64,000 bases of DNA from Nicotiana tabacum (Eukaryota; Streptophyta; Magnoliopsida; Solanales; Solanaceae). The stretch covers positions 123,014,643 through 123,078,642 of the forward strand of contig NC_134096.1 of the NCBI RefSeq assembly GCF_000715075.1, written 5' to 3'. The notes below the pieces were generated by a model, which had not been told where the DNA came from, did not search any database, and worked only from the letters and a program-made list of their open reading frames with translations. Position 1 is the stretch's first letter; each line of letters starts with the position of its first letter. The translations under genes and the position numbers were made by a program. Positions 25,110 to 38,284 of the stretch are shown one piece after another.

Positions 25110-25373
25110 ACATAGTACCTTTTTTACTACAACTGCGTTGACAGTTGTTTCAGGACATTTTCTTCGATATTTCCCATGTACAATGCTCTCTTTTGGTAGT
25201 ACTCTCGTTACAATATATGGACCTTTCCAATCTAGAGCCAATTTTCCTTTAACTATTCCGGTTCTTTGTTTTATTTCCTTAAACTTATCTTCACTGCATT
25301 CTGATTTTTGATTCATTATTTCAAAGACTGACAGCGTTTTAGAATCTGGGCCTGAAGTCCGCAAGCATGTCAT
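25110..25373 (-). pseudogene. Integrase C-terminal fragment of the nested element
   Basis: A short minus-strand open stretch contains KLALDWKGPYIVTRVLPK followed by GKYRRKCPETTVNAVVVKK. This matches the pattern at the very C-terminus of Ty3 integrases, W-x-GP(Y/F)-V-(T/x)-RVL...G..-x-E-TVNAD-x-VK. The rest of pol is missing between this and Gag. The ancestral element was therefore autonomous, and the deletion removed protease through the integrase core. Confidence 0.75.
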
Positions 25374-25639
25374 GTCATTAAAATCTGTATTTAACAGAAT
25401 TGAAAAGAGAATAAAAAAATGACAAGATTAAGAAAAGAGACATTCCTGGACAATGAAATATTAATTTCATTTGATTTATTTTTTTTAATTTTAAAGATAA
25501 AAGGGTTTACAATCGGAAAGTAAGACAACAAAGTTAAACATCCGGATCACACCCTGAAATAATCCGAATGCAGAAAGGATAGCAAGACCGTCAACCGAGA
25601 CTCCTGTCTGACCGGAAACTTTTAGATTTGGCGATCGTT

Positions 25640-27495
25640 TTTTGGCTTTTATTCTGTCTCGGCAATGGCTGCAATGGCCTTCGGTGCCAGATCAAATTCT
25701 TTGTTCTCACAAATCACACCAATGACTGGCCCATTATTGTGAGTCGTTAATGGATTGTTAGTCACATTTGGGATCTCTCCGTCCCTTAGCACAATTCTTT
25801 TTTCTTATATCAAGCTTTCAACTGCCCTTTTAAGGGTCCAATAGTCTTTTGTATCATGGCCTTCTACTCCTGAATGGTAAGCACATCCGGTACCGGTCCT
25901 ATATGATGGTGACTCAGTATTTTGCCGATTGGGAGGTACAAGTTGCAATAGACCCAATTGGATTAGCTTTTGAAGCAGATTGGAGTAAGATTCGCTAATA
26001 GGGGTGAAATTATTTCTCTTGGGAGGATCACGAGGGCGTGGATTATATTGGTGTGTGGTTTGTGGTGGACGAGGATTATATGGAGCTTGGTATGGATGGT
26101 TATGTCTGGGAGGTGGAGCTCGAGCTTGGTTTTAGTGCTGTTGTGGTCATTTGTAAGGTTGGGCATTCATCACCACATAGTGAGGCGGTGCCACATCATA
26201 AGCTACATCGTGATGCGTGTAGTAATGTTGTGGGGTTCTTGATAGCATATAAGAGTGGGCAAATGATCGGCGAGGCCCTCTTGAACCCGAAGCCATCATG
26301 GCTCCCTCCTCTCTCTTTTTGCGATTAGCCAAACCCCCTGAACCGTTCTGGATGGCTTGAGAGGTAGCTTTCAAGGTGGCTTGACTCAATATCCGGCCAG
26401 TTTTCAGACCGTTCTCTATCATCTCACCGATTTTGATGGCCTCAACAAATGGTTTGCCCATAGCGGATATTATATTCTCGAAGTAATCAACTTCTTGGGC
26501 TTGCAAGAAGACTGTAACCATTTCTGCTTCGTCCATGGGTGGTTTCACTCTGGCGGCCTGCTCGCGCCATTTGATAGCATACTCGCGAAAACTTTCCGCA
26601 ATTTTCTTCTTCAAATTAGAGAGGGAGTTTCTGTCTGGAGCGATGTCGATGTTGTACTGGAACTGTCTGACGAAATCCCTAGCTAAATCATCCCATATGT
26701 GCCAGTGGGAGATTTCCTGATCCATATACCATTCTGAGGCGATTCCTGTCATGCTTTCTCCGAAGTAGGCCATCAACAACTCTTCTTTCCCACCAGCCCA
26801 TCTTAGTGGATCTCCGTTTCCATCATACTTCTCGAACTTTGGCATTTTGAAGCCGACAGGTAGATGAACATTTGGGAACATGCACAGGTCTGAATAAGAA
26901 ACACCTTTTTAGCCACTCAGGCCTTGCATGTTTTTCAAGCTTTGTTCCAAGCTTCTCAACTTCCGAGCCATTTCTTCCTGCTCGGGATTCCTAACCGCTT
27001 TTTCTTGTTAATCGGGGACTCATATTGTGGTTGTAAAGCGTATAAGTGCGGAGTAATATTAGTCAGTTTTGGCTGAAATTGCGGGCCTTGGAAGGTGAAT
27101 GTTGAATGTTCAAAGCATGGCCTGGGCACGGTTGGCTATGCCATGGTAAAGACTGGTGGTGCGAAGAACAACGTTGACAGTGCTCCGGAGAATGATGCCT
27201 GGGGGCGGACCACAGAAGGCATACCGGTGAAGTTGTATGATATAGATGGGTACCCAAATGGGACAAATGGATTTGTCATAGGGATGTCGGTGGTTCCAAC
27301 TGTCCTTGGGACCATCTCTGGGAACCCAGAAATTGCGCTTAGCGGTTCCCTACCGTTGGACCAAGCGTCCCACATTTCCAACATGCGGAGACGCAACATC
27401 TTGTTTTCTTCGGCAGTTGCCAACTCAGGTTGTGAAATAGCAAGCTCAGGGCTATCCTCAGTGTTAATGATGCGGAGATTGCTTTCTGAAGCCAT
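25640..27495 (-). pseudogene. Gag of the nested Ogre/Tat-like element
   Basis: Starts at the ATG at 27493-27495 (MASESNLRII). The N-terminal part has a Glu/Leu-rich segment (ENKMLRLRMLEMWDAW). After a Pro-rich linker that requires frame changes and passes stops near 26910-27060, an open stretch at 26881-26147 holds the Gag core: LPVGFKMPKFEKYDGNGDP, MTGIASEWYM, WDDLARDFVRQFQYN and SFREYAIKWREQAARVKPP. Near 25870 a knuckle-like CAYHSGVEGHDTKDY lacks its last Cys (Tyr instead). So the protein is recognisable but disrupted. Confidence 0.85.
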
Positions 27496-27499
27496 TGGG

Positions 27500-29200
27500 A
27501 TCTTTCCTTTGGATCTTGTAAAATAGGGATGAGAAACCAGATTACCGATAAAACTAACCAACTGAGCAAGACCTACTGAATTGCACACACAACATCCTTA
27601 TCCGTTTTGAGATATTTAACCAATAAGGAATCACACTTTGGGGATGTAATGTACCTGAACAGTTAAACGTTTCTAAAATATTTTTGCAATGACTGCGTAT
27701 TTCATCCCGACTTTCACTATCTTATTTTTCATTCTGTAGTTCATTTCTTTCATTTCCACTCTCTTTTCTCTTTCGCTTTGTCATTCCTGGTTGTTCCTGT
27801 TGTTGTCATTCCAGTTTTTTCTTTCATTTTTATCACACTGTCCCCCCTTTTTCCCCTCTCTTTTTGTTAATTTTCACTTAGATTAATTAGGGCTATGATC
27901 GCATCCGATAGAGATTGCCTATGTATCATGACGCCGCAGCCCGCATGAATCTGACGATTACGTAATTCAAGGGAAGATCAGGAATAAAGTAAATAAACTA
28001 ACTCTTTTTCCCTTTATTTTTTTTTCATATACAAACAGACCACAAAAGCTCCTAACAAGGAAAATATTTTTGAATTTTAATTTATTTTTTTTTGGAATTT
28101 TTGAAAGGAAAATTCTTTAAGAATAAACAAAATATTTTTAGATTTTGATTTTTTATATATTGTTTTATGTTTTTTCTTTGTTTTTTTGGAAATTTTTGAA
28201 AGAAAGACTTCTAAAGAAGAAAGAAAATATTTTTGATTTGATTTTTTTTTTTAATGAAAGACTTCAGAAAAAAGAAAAATATTTTTGGATTTGATTTGTT
28301 TTTGAATTTTCTAAGGAAAGAATTCTAAGAAGGAATTAAGGGAAGGGAAAGTATTTTTGGATTTGTTTTTTGAAAATTGGGGCCGGAACCGATGAGGTTT
28401 GCCTACGTATCTCATATCCGGTGAGAATCAGACCCGCGTAGTTCGGTAAAAACTGACAATGTTTTCTTTTGATTAATGAAAATTAATCCTTAAAACCATA
28501 GAACTAGACCACATCATCCCCTTATTTTATTTTTATTTTTTAATTTGTTTGTTTTAACGGACATTTGTACATAAATCAGAGAATTTCTCTCTTGTTCATT
28601 CAACTAATCTATCCTAAAGTCGGTCAACATGCAAGCCTCCAAATTAGTACAACAAATAGCACATAAAATGAACATATTGGTCTCAACAAGGTATCTGTCC
28701 TAAAACAGAACCCGGCCCCTGTGCCGAGTGTTGCTAAGCCAAATACACATGATGCAAATAAAGTGTAGCCTACTAGGAATATTCATTGCTTCTGGCTTGT
28801 TCTTCTAAGTTTTCAAATCCTAAAGGAGATGGTATCTACACCTGGCTTATCCAGACGGACAAACCAAGCCGAGGAGCGTCAAGCGTCACCAGTAGTATAA
28901 CAGCACTGGCTAGCTAACGACTCTCCCGCCTAAACACGTGTGACTAAATCCTTCACCAGAAGCTGGTAGGCTAACTGGTTTTATCTCAAGACAGAAATTT
29001 TGTGATGCTGGTAGGCAAACACAACATAACTAACTATCAGAAGACTCAGAGGGGTGCGAGATAGGATAATTTATAATGTACAGTTCAATAATATCAAAGG
29101 GGTAAAAAGCAGACAAGTAGCACATTAAGCTCAAATAAATCACAATATATACAAAATTAATAAAGCCAAATAAAAGTCAATATGTACAAGCTCGAAGATA
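27500..29200 (-). other. 5' leader of the nested element
   Basis: No protein domain. The region 28060-28370 is a run of imperfect repeats with the word AAATATTTTTG(G)ATTTGATTT, interleaved with GGAATTTTTGAAAGGAAA-type words, and is strongly strand-biased. The remainder has no recognisable feature. A primer-binding site next to 29200 could not be identified. Confidence 0.55.
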
Positions 29201-31185
29201 TGTCACACCCCTTTATACCCCCCGCAAGATATGTGCTATGCATTGTTGTGGGTTAAAGAGTTTTTCCAATTAAAGTGACAATTTTGAAATAGGGATAATT
29301 TTGTTATTCAGAATCGCCACTTGGAATTGATTTTTGGTGTTCCAAGTCATCTTTTATTTGAATCCCTAGTCAAAGGAAGGTTTGACTCTTTTATTATTGG
29401 CCTGCGAAAACAAAGTCCGGATAAAGGATTCTATTGACCGGGGAGAAGGTGTAAGGCATTTTCCGAGTCACGTGGTTCTAGCACGGTCGCTTTATTAACT
29501 ATAATTTAGCTTGAATTAATTTTGAATAAACTGTGATTTATTGGTTTCCATATTTTATCTATATGCTTTTAATTATTAAAATATAAAATTATCTTTGAAA
29601 TGAATCAAGTGTGTGAATCCGTTTTATTTATTGTGCCAAAATCATGTCACGCATATGTGTACACAATTGATAATATTTTATTATATTAAGATTGTTTTGG
29701 CCAAAGTTGCGCGAACACATACTTCGGTTTTAATTTTAAAAATTATAATTATGCCACACGAACGTATATATAATCGCGATAAACTAATTAAAAGCGCGCC
29801 TAAAACACTCTAACGATGTTCATTACTCTTTCTGAACTTTGAGATTATTATAAAGTCATGTATATGGAATTTATTGTGGAAGAGTATGATATTTAACTAC
29901 TTTGGAATGGACTTTTTACGGAACATTCTTCATTAATTAAGAAAATGGACTTAAATTATATCTAAACCCAAATACCATCCGTAAAATAGTAATTAGAACT
30001 TCATGAGCCCACTAACAAATTCACTAAATTATTTAAACAACTCTCGAAATCAAATGCAGCAAACTAAACATACAATAACAAAAAACTAAGAATAAATATG
30101 CAAGTCAATAGTTGAGTTTAAACCATTAAATAAACATTCTTAAAAATATAATATAAGTTGTGCCTATGGACTCACTTTTTCTTTTCTTCAAATTTTATTA
30201 AACAACAAATGATTATGTCACTATCGAAATTAAAAGTTTGAAAAATCAGATTTTTATCTCAAAAGGGTGAAACCATAAACGAATAGATCATCATCTAAGC
30301 AACACTTGATTTAAGCGAAACATGCAGCATGTAATCTTCAAGCAAAAATCGACGCACAGATAGATCAATAACAAAGATTGAAGATAAGAGATTGGACCTC
30401 TATTTGATTTCTTTGCAATTGAGAAAAAGGACAAAAAACAAACTCTGGAACTCAAAATCTAATTTCAATGCCTAGACCGACGGGGAAGCGGCATCTAAAA
30501 CACGAACGGAGCACCCAAACAGAACCTCGATGTTGACGGAAAACTTTGAACCCTAAGAAATCGCCATTGTTTTAGACGGATTCTCGGTGAAACCGGCAGC
30601 GGTTTGACCTGCTATTTCCGGATTATTTCGGTGCTGTTTTAGCAGTATTTTTTGGCTATTTTACATCTGATTTTTGCTAGAAAAGGGCCTGTTTTTCAGC
30701 ACTTTTTCAGCTGAAATTTTTAGCTAAGTGTGGGGTAATTTTGGAACTAGTTCGACGAAAAAGATGGTGGTAAAGAGCTGGTTATTTTTTGTGGGTTATT
30801 GGAAGAGATGAGGTGAGGAAGATGAGTGTATGATTAGGAAGAAGAAGAGGAATACAACACCCCTTTTTTCGTGTGTGTCTGGACCTAGAAAGGACTGCCC
30901 CTTGAGTGTGTTTAAATAATAAGAAATAAGAGAGGAAATGTTGGAGTGTGAGTTGTTAAAGAGGAAGAGTGGGAGTGTGAGTTATTAAAGAGGAAGAGCG
31001 GGAGTGCGGGAGTGTGAGTTGTGAGGGAATAATTGTATTGGTGGTAAAATATGTGATAATATTTTCTTAAGTTATAACTATAAAAGGTGAAATAAGAGCT
31101 AAAATATTTAGTTTGAACTTAAAATATATTTACATACTAAAAAGTTATAAAATATTCAAGCATAGTCAAAAATTAGGTGCTCACA
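29201..31185 (-). mobile_element. 5' LTR of the nested element (1985 bp)
   Basis: Plus strand begins TGTCACACCCC and ends GGTGCTCACA. It aligns end to end with 21016-22906 and with 55027-57014. The middle part is very similar to the 3' LTR, whereas the first 300 bases differ much more. Confidence 0.92.
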
Positions 31186-32378
31186 GTATCAATCAAAAAT
31201 CAGAGTCGAAGATGACCAACTCGAGGCCCCCTCAGAGTCTGTTTATCTTGTCACAACCCTCGATAGAATCAAGAGAGACATTATTCGTGAACCAAGATCA
31301 AAAAGGGATCGATATCTACCATATAATGGAGATCGGAAGAGCAGTGGGGTCTGGACTGAACCCAATAAGAAACAAAAGGAGAAATGATCAAGGTCGAAGC
31401 AACCGGGGGCTCATGACCAAAAATAGCTTCGACAGGTCCATCGGGCCTAAAGAAGCGCCGAGGCTATCAGAATACAACTTCAATGTCTATACTGCCGCCA
31501 TCATATAAGCTATCGGGTGCATCAATGATACCAAATGGCCTCGACCTTTACAATATGATCCAGCTCAAAGGGACCCTAACCAGATGTGTAAATATCATGG
31601 CACTCACGGTCATAGAGCGGAAGATTGTCGACAAATGAGAGAAGAAGTAACCCGTTTATTCAACAATGAGAACCTTCGAGAATTCTTGAGCGACCGAGCC
31701 AAGAACCACTTTAAAAACATGGATTCTAACAAACATACAGGACAAGAAGATGCCGAACCTCAACACATCATAAATATGATCATCGGTGGAATCGATATCC
31801 CACAAGGTCCGATGTTGAAATGCACCAAAGTATTCATCACTAGGGAGAAACGAACTCAAGACTACGTACCGGAAGGAATTTTATTTTTCAATGACGAAGA
31901 TGCGGAAGGGATCATACAGTCTCACAATAATGCACTGGTAATATCTGTACTCGTAAATAAAACTCCAATTAAATATGTGTTGGTTGATCCAGGTAGCTCG
32001 GCCAATATCATTCGGTTGAGGGTCGCGGAACAGCTCGGTCTACGAGACAAAGTCATGCCTGCAGTCCGAATTCTAAACGGGTTCAACATGGCATGTGAAA
32101 CCACTAAGGGGGAGATAACGTTACCGGTCAATATCACCGGAACCATACGAGAGACCAAGTTTTATGTGATCGAAGGAGACATGAGGTACAACGCCCTTCT
32201 CGGAAGGCCGTGGATCTACAACATGACGTCAGTGCCCTCAATTCTTCACCAAGTGTTAAAATTCTCAACTCCGGAAGGGATTAAGACAATCTACGGGTTA
32301 CCAGCCGCAAAAGAGATATTTGCAGTCGAAGAAATGATTCCAATATCAACACTCACAACTTCGAAAGAACAAAATTAG
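31186..32378 (+). pseudogene. Tat element Gag C-terminus and protease
   Basis: Gag resumes at 31190 (QSKIRVEDDQLE), runs to about 31375, then needs a frameshift into the frame of RNDQGRSNRGLMTKN. After one stop at 31506 the frame stays open from 31584 to 32378. It holds the knuckle-like CKYHGTHGHRAEDC at about 31584-31630 (Gag end) and then a retroviral-type protease with VLVDPGSSANIIR at about 31978-32015 and the second conserved block ALLGRPWIYNM near 32195-32230. The catalytic Asp is present, with DPGSS in place of D-T/S-G. The 264-codon stretch is the longest intact part of this element. Confidence 0.88.
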
Positions 32379-32413
32379 GGCACAAACCAAGAGACCAAAT
32401 AACAGTCACCGAC

Positions 32414-34958
32414 TGTCACGCCCCGACCTTGAAGCGAGACTGGCACCCGGTGCCTCAACTAACCTAGTGTATCAAATTGCGACTAAGGGACTCTGAACAT
32501 ATAATGTCATAATTTGGCCAAGGGTCCACCTTGCAAGACAATTTGCGAAGCAAAATATAAAACTGAATGGAAACTAGCGTTGACTAAACATCAATATAAA
32601 GTTGGGCCGATAAGGCCGTCATAACTACTACAACTGACAAACCACCAAAATATACATACCAGGCCTACAAGCCCAACATAATGCACTAACTGACAGAATA
32701 TGTCTACAAGCTTCTACTGATAGATATATTGTGATCGGAACAGGGCCCCGACCTACCCATAATATATATACATACACATAGAAGATGTATACGAAAAACT
32801 AGACCCGATAACTCCGAAGGATGTGGAGCTTACCGATCAGGCTGAACTCTGGAAACACCTACTGAGGAGGTATACCCGTCTGTCTATCTGAACCTGCATG
32901 CATGAAATGCAGCATCCCCACAAAAGGTATGTCAGTACAAATTAATGTACCGAGTATATAAGGCGATAACATAACTGAAAGTTGAAACTGAACTGATAAT
33001 ATAATAACTAAAAGTAATTGGGAGTCAAAGATGATCTGGAGATATACTTACCTATTGATACTGACTCAACTTCTTCAATACAGTAAGTAAAATAATTGTC
33101 CGGCCTTATAAGGCTCGGTATATATAACTGCTCTGCCGTAGTAGGCTCGCTCATAGGCGCTCGGCCATACTAGGCTATGTATCTCGACCATGCTGGGATC
33201 TCTCATAGGCACTCGGCCACAGTAGGCTCGGTATATAACTTTACATCTGATCAGAGGTTGCCCAATAGGGGCCTGCCCATCGATTATAACTCGATGGTAA
33301 TGAAAATACTGTAATACTGTATATATAGGCTTGCTGCTCTCTTGACTGGAAGAAGACGATACTAAATTGAATATAGAGTCTCGATAAGGAATAATATTGT
33401 AACTTATGAGACTAGAATAGTGTGAATAAATTCATGAATATGGACTTCTCTTTTTTTGTCTCATTACTAACACATGTAGCTACGAGATCATGCCAAAATG
33501 AAGGAAGACTTAGCCTTAACATACCTTATCACACTCTTTTCAAACTCGCCTCTTCTCACCTTAATATACAACAACGATAATAATACTATCATTAAGTTAT
33601 GAAACGTATAACTATCGCACAACGAACGACATGCTTATTTTGTATTAAAACGGACAGCATTTCCCCTATAATTCTTACTTCCTCCAAATTCAAGATAACA
33701 CCAACAATACCAAAAACAACAATAACAACATATATACATTATTTTCCAACCTTATGCACACCACACAATACTACAAAATAGCCCAACACACCCCAATCTC
33801 TTCATACACAAAATGACTATCGTAGTAGTGTCGACAACCCGAAAATGTTACGACGAATGACCAGCCCAACATCCTGCATTTATGTGGTGTTTCTCCACAC
33901 CCTTCCTCCTCCAAAACTCCACAAAATAGTAGTAAAACACGCAGCCCAACAGCACCACAAAATAGTCCACAAAACAGTCCGCTACAAGTGAATAACTCGA
34001 ACTCACGGCTTCCGATCACCGTCCCGTGAGTTCTTACAAATATAGAACGACTTACTATACATCTACAACAGAAACAAAATGTATGAAAGAGAGAAGTAAA
34101 CTTACCTTATTTGTTGGATAACTCGACTCCTATCTTGGTTCTTCAAACTCTAGGCTTTACCTCCGATTAGAACTTGAAAGGGGGGGAAAATCAATTGGGG
34201 TTTGGGGGAAATATTTGGGAGGAGTTTTGCAGAGAATGAGTCTGATTATTTTGCCCTATTATCAGACTAATATATGAAGGGTATAGGACTTTAAAAAGGC
34301 CTCTTTGAACGACCCGAACTGGCACATTTTTGGACGACCCGAACAGGCCCAGTTTTGGATTATCGTTTAAGCAAGTAGGTGACAGTCTGCGCAGTCTTGC
34401 AAAAATGCCCATATCTCTCTACTCAGATATCGTATTGACAAACGGTTTAGTGCGTTGGAAATTAGACTCATAGATCTTTAATTTTATGGGTGGAACACCC
34501 CATAACTCTAAGTATATTGGGATAAAATCGCAGTTACATTTGATCCAAAGTTTCAGTAAAATTTATGAACGTAACTTGTGATGACTTTCATCGAATTTTG
34601 TTCCACCACTCGCTTGTCTTCAAAACATAACATACGACTATCATACGAATAACATAACTTGTAACATAACCTCCTTATCATGTAAAACACCCTGGTCTCA
34701 TCCCAAAAGTACATGCTATAACATTCCCAATTTGTCGGCTTTCGACGAAACATTATTTTCTTCAATTCCTTTAGCTTCTAAACCTTCCAACCCTCTTTGT
34801 ACTTGTTGTTCATGATATTCAATATTTGTAACTTCCGAGGTAACATGATTAAATTGCTTTATATATTTTCAAAGATGATCTCATTTTTTTTGGGTCCTAC
34901 ATTAGTTTGCTCACGACGCAGTTTTACGTACAAAAATAAATAAATATAGGGTGTAACA
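32414..34958 (-). mobile_element. Solo-LTR-like insertion between protease and RT (2.5 kb)
   Basis: Plus strand begins TGTCACGCCCCGACC and ends GGGTGTAACA, so on the minus strand it reads TGTTACACCC...GGGGCGTGACA. This is the same style as the LTR at 2547-5318, but a different family. It interrupts host coding sequence that resumes at about 34975 (DEQGYYKDDDYGVHRSF). No internal region or second LTR is present. The 5 bases on either side (CCGAC and ATTTT) do not match, so no target duplication survives. Short repeats with TAGGCTCGGTATATAA and CTCATAGGC(A/G)CTCGGCCA lie at 33105-33240. Confidence 0.75.
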
Positions 34959-34959
34959 A

Positions 34960-37900
34960 TTTTTTTATGTTCAGTTGGATGAGCAGGGTTATTATAAAGA
35001 CGATGATTACGGGGTCCACCGATCTTTTTTAATCCCTGATGACTCTGACGCAACCAAATCAACAGTCGAAGCACTGAAATAAGTTATATTGGTCGAGCAC
35101 TTGCCCGATCAAAAGGTATACCTAGGCACGGGGTTAACTCTCAAGCTCAGGAAAACACTTATTCAATTCCTTGTAACTAATATAGATTGTTTCCCTAGGT
35201 CCCATCTTGATATGACAGGGATCCCACTGGAAGTAACTACTCATAAACTAAGCCTAGACCCGAAAATCAATCCGGTCAGGCAGAAGAGGAAGCCCCGATC
35301 CGAGGTCAAACATGCTTTCATCAAGGATGAGGTATCTAAACTTCTTAAAATAGGGTCCATTCGGGAGGTTAAATACCCGAATTAGTTGACAAACGTAGTG
35401 GTAGTCCATAAAAGGGGAATAAACTAAGAATGTATGTAGATTATAAAGATTTGAATAAATCATGCCCAAAGACTCTTTTCCCTTGCCCAACATCGACCGT
35501 ATGATCGATGCCACGGCCGGCCACGAGATCCTCAGTTTTCTTGATGCCTATTCCGGGTACAACCAAATACGGATGGACCCAGGTGATCAGGGAAAATCCT
35601 CCTTCATCACTAAATACGGCACATACTATTATAATGTAATGTCGTTTGGATTAAAAAATGCTGGTGCCACACACCAACGCTTAGTAAATTTGATGTTCGA
35701 TGAACAAATAGGAAAATAGATGAAAGTTTACATTGACGATATGTTGGATAATTCCCTGCAAGCAGAGGACCATTTAAAATATTTGCAAGAAATCTTCAGC
35801 ATATTGAAGAAGTACAATATGAAGCAGAACCCAAGAAAATGTGCGTTCGAAGTTGGATCGGGTAAATTTCTCGGGTTCATGGTATTCAACCGAGGAATCG
35901 AGATCAATCCTGACAAGATAAACGCCATAGAATATATTACGGTCGTAGACAACATAAAGGTCGTGCAAAGGCTAACCGGGCGCATAGCCGCTCTGGGGCG
36001 ATTTATTTCAAGGTCGTTCGACAAAAGCCACCGATTCTTCACACTGTTGAAAAAAAAGAATAACTTCTCATGGACTCCTCAATGTCAACGAGCTCTGGAA
36101 GAGCTCAAAAGATACTTATCGATCCCACTGTTGCTTCACACACCAAAGACAAACGAATAACTGTATTTGTACTTGGCGGTCTCAGAGTTAGCGGTAAGTG
36201 GAGTCCTAGTTGGGGAGGAATGAGGTACGCAATTTCCGATTTATTACGTTGCCAGGACCTTAGGTGAGGCCAAAACTAGGTACCCCCACCTAGAAAAACT
36301 GGCGCTCGCCTTGCTAAGCGCCTCGAGAAAACTAAAACCATACTTCCAATGTCACCATATATGTGTCGTAATAACTTACCCGTTAAGGAACATAATGTAT
36401 AAGCCTGAACTCTCGGGCCAATTGGCCAAATGGGTTGTGGAAGTAAGTGGTTACGATATTGAGTACCGGCCCCGGACCGCCATTAAGTCCCAAATTTTGG
36501 ATGACTTCGTGGCCGACTTTATGCCGACCTTAATACCTGAGGTCGAAAGAGAGTTATTGATTAACTCGGGGACTTCATCGGTAATCTGGACCCTCTTTAC
36601 GGACGGCGCTTCAAACACAAAAGGGTTTGGTCTTGGCTTCGTACTAAAGCCACCAATAAGTAAAATAATTAGGCAATCTATTAAGACTGTGAAGTTGACT
36701 AACAACGAAGCTGAATATGAGGCCATTATTACAGGCCTTTAATTATCCAAAAGCTTAGGGACAGAGGTGATCGAAGCCAAGTGCGACTCATTCCTTGAGG
36801 TAAACCAAGTTAATAGGACATTCGAGGTCAGGGAAGAATGAATGCAGAGACACTTGGACAAGTTACAGGTAACATTACATCGGTTCAAAGAATGGACTTT
36901 GCAACATGTACCTAGGGATCAAAAAAGCAAAGCCGATGCTCTCGCTAACTTAGGATCATCGGTCGAAGACAACAAGATCAACTAGGGAGAAATTGTACAA
37001 CTTATAAGATCGGTGGTGGAACCAGGCCACACCGAGATAAACTCAACGAGCCTAACTTGGGACTGGAAGAATAAGTACGTGGAATATCTCAAGACCGAAA
37101 AACTGTCCTCAGACCCACAGAAATCGATGGATGGAACCTTAGTCAGAAAAATGTTCAATGGCTCGATTACGATATGTTTGGGACCAGGAGACACCGAATA
37201 CGTTTTAAGTGAAATCCACGAAGGTACCTGTGGAAATCAGTCGGGCGCCGAATCACTAGTTTAAAAAATAATCAGAGTCAGTTACTACTGGATCGATCTG
37301 GAAAAAAGACGCGAATGAGTTTATTTGAAAATGTGTTGGATGCCAAAGGAATGCTCCGATGATTCATCAAGCAGGAGAGCCGCTAGATTCGGTCTTGTCA
37401 CCATAATCGTTCATGAAATGAGGGATGGACATCGTTGGCCCCCTCCCACGGGAACCTAGTAAGGCTCTATTTATTTTATTTATGACTGACTATTTTTCTA
37501 AATGGGTGAAAGCAAGTGCATATGAAAAGGTCAGAGAAAAAGAAGTCATCCATTTTATCTGGGACCACATCATATGTTGATTCGGAATACCGACCGAGAT
37601 TGTATATGACAACGAGAAACAATTTATTGGCAGCAAATTAAGCAAGTTTCTCGAAGACCATAAGATCAAAAGGATCTTATCCACTCCTTATCACCCTAGT
37701 GGGAACGGACAGGCAGAATCCACCAATAAAACCATAATCCAAAACCTCAGAAAGAGGTTGATCGACGCCAAAGGAAAATGGAAGGAAATGTTGCCTGAGG
37801 TCCTATGGGCGTACCGTACAACCTCGAAATCCAGTACAAGGGTCATCCTATTTTCTTTAGTTTATGGCACCGAAGCTTTAATACCAGTCGAGGTCGAAGA

Positions 37901-38243
37901 ACCAAGAATCATATTCCAATATGCAACAACGGAATCAAACAATGAGGCTATGGGTACAAGCCTGGAACTATTAGATGAAAGGCGCGAAGCTGCCCTTGTC
38001 CGGTTAGCCACCCAAAAACAACGGATCGAGAGATATTATAATCGAAGGGCCAACCTTCGATATTTCAATAACGGGGACTTAGTACTAAGAAAAGTTACAC
38101 TGAACACCTGAAACCTGAAACTGGGGCAAAACTGGGAAGGACTGTACCATATTATCGAGATCACCGGAAAAGGATCCTACAAGCTCGAAATAATGAACGG
38201 CGAGCAATTGCCAAGCAACTGGAATATAACTCATTTAAAGTGA
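34960..38243 (+). pseudogene. Tat element RT, RNase H, second RNase H-like domain and integrase
   Basis: After the insertion the frame reads VHRSF, DATKSTVEALK, then RT. Visible are SFLDAYSGYNQIRMDP at 35535-35580 and YIDD at 35729-35740, directly preceded by a TAG at 35717. RNase H follows to about 36460. A second RNase H-like domain begins LFTDGASNTKGFG (36595) with LTNNEAEYEA (36697). Integrase follows: its zinc region has CGNQSGA (expected His is Gln) and CVGCQRNAP; core Asp in GMDIVGPL, Asp in IVYDNEKQF and Glu in NGQAESTNK; C-terminal WEGLYHIIEITGKGSYKLE; end TGA at 38241. Frame changes occur between 35385 and 35460 and near 37315, and more than ten stops are present. The extra RNase H is a hallmark of the Tat clade. 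Confidence 0.9.
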
Positions 38244-38284
38244 TATTACTACTAAGGTACGGCCCCGGTTCTTTCTTTCGAACA

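Larger units (their letters stand above)
21016..31185 (-). mobile_element. Complete nested LTR retroelement with large pol deletion (10.17 kb)
   Basis: Two LTRs (21016-22906 and 29201-31185) bound an internal region, and the element is flanked by GTATC at 21011-21015 and 31186-31190. Removing it and one GTATC restores the continuous gag reading VHNRY-QSKIRVEDDQL of the host element. The orientation is minus: gag lies at 27495-25640, next to the right-hand LTR, which is therefore the 5' LTR. Only Gag and a C-terminal integrase scrap remain. Protease, RT, RNase H and most of integrase are absent, so it is a non-autonomous derivative of an Ogre/Tat-like element. A third relative lies at 55027-57818. 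Confidence 0.93.
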
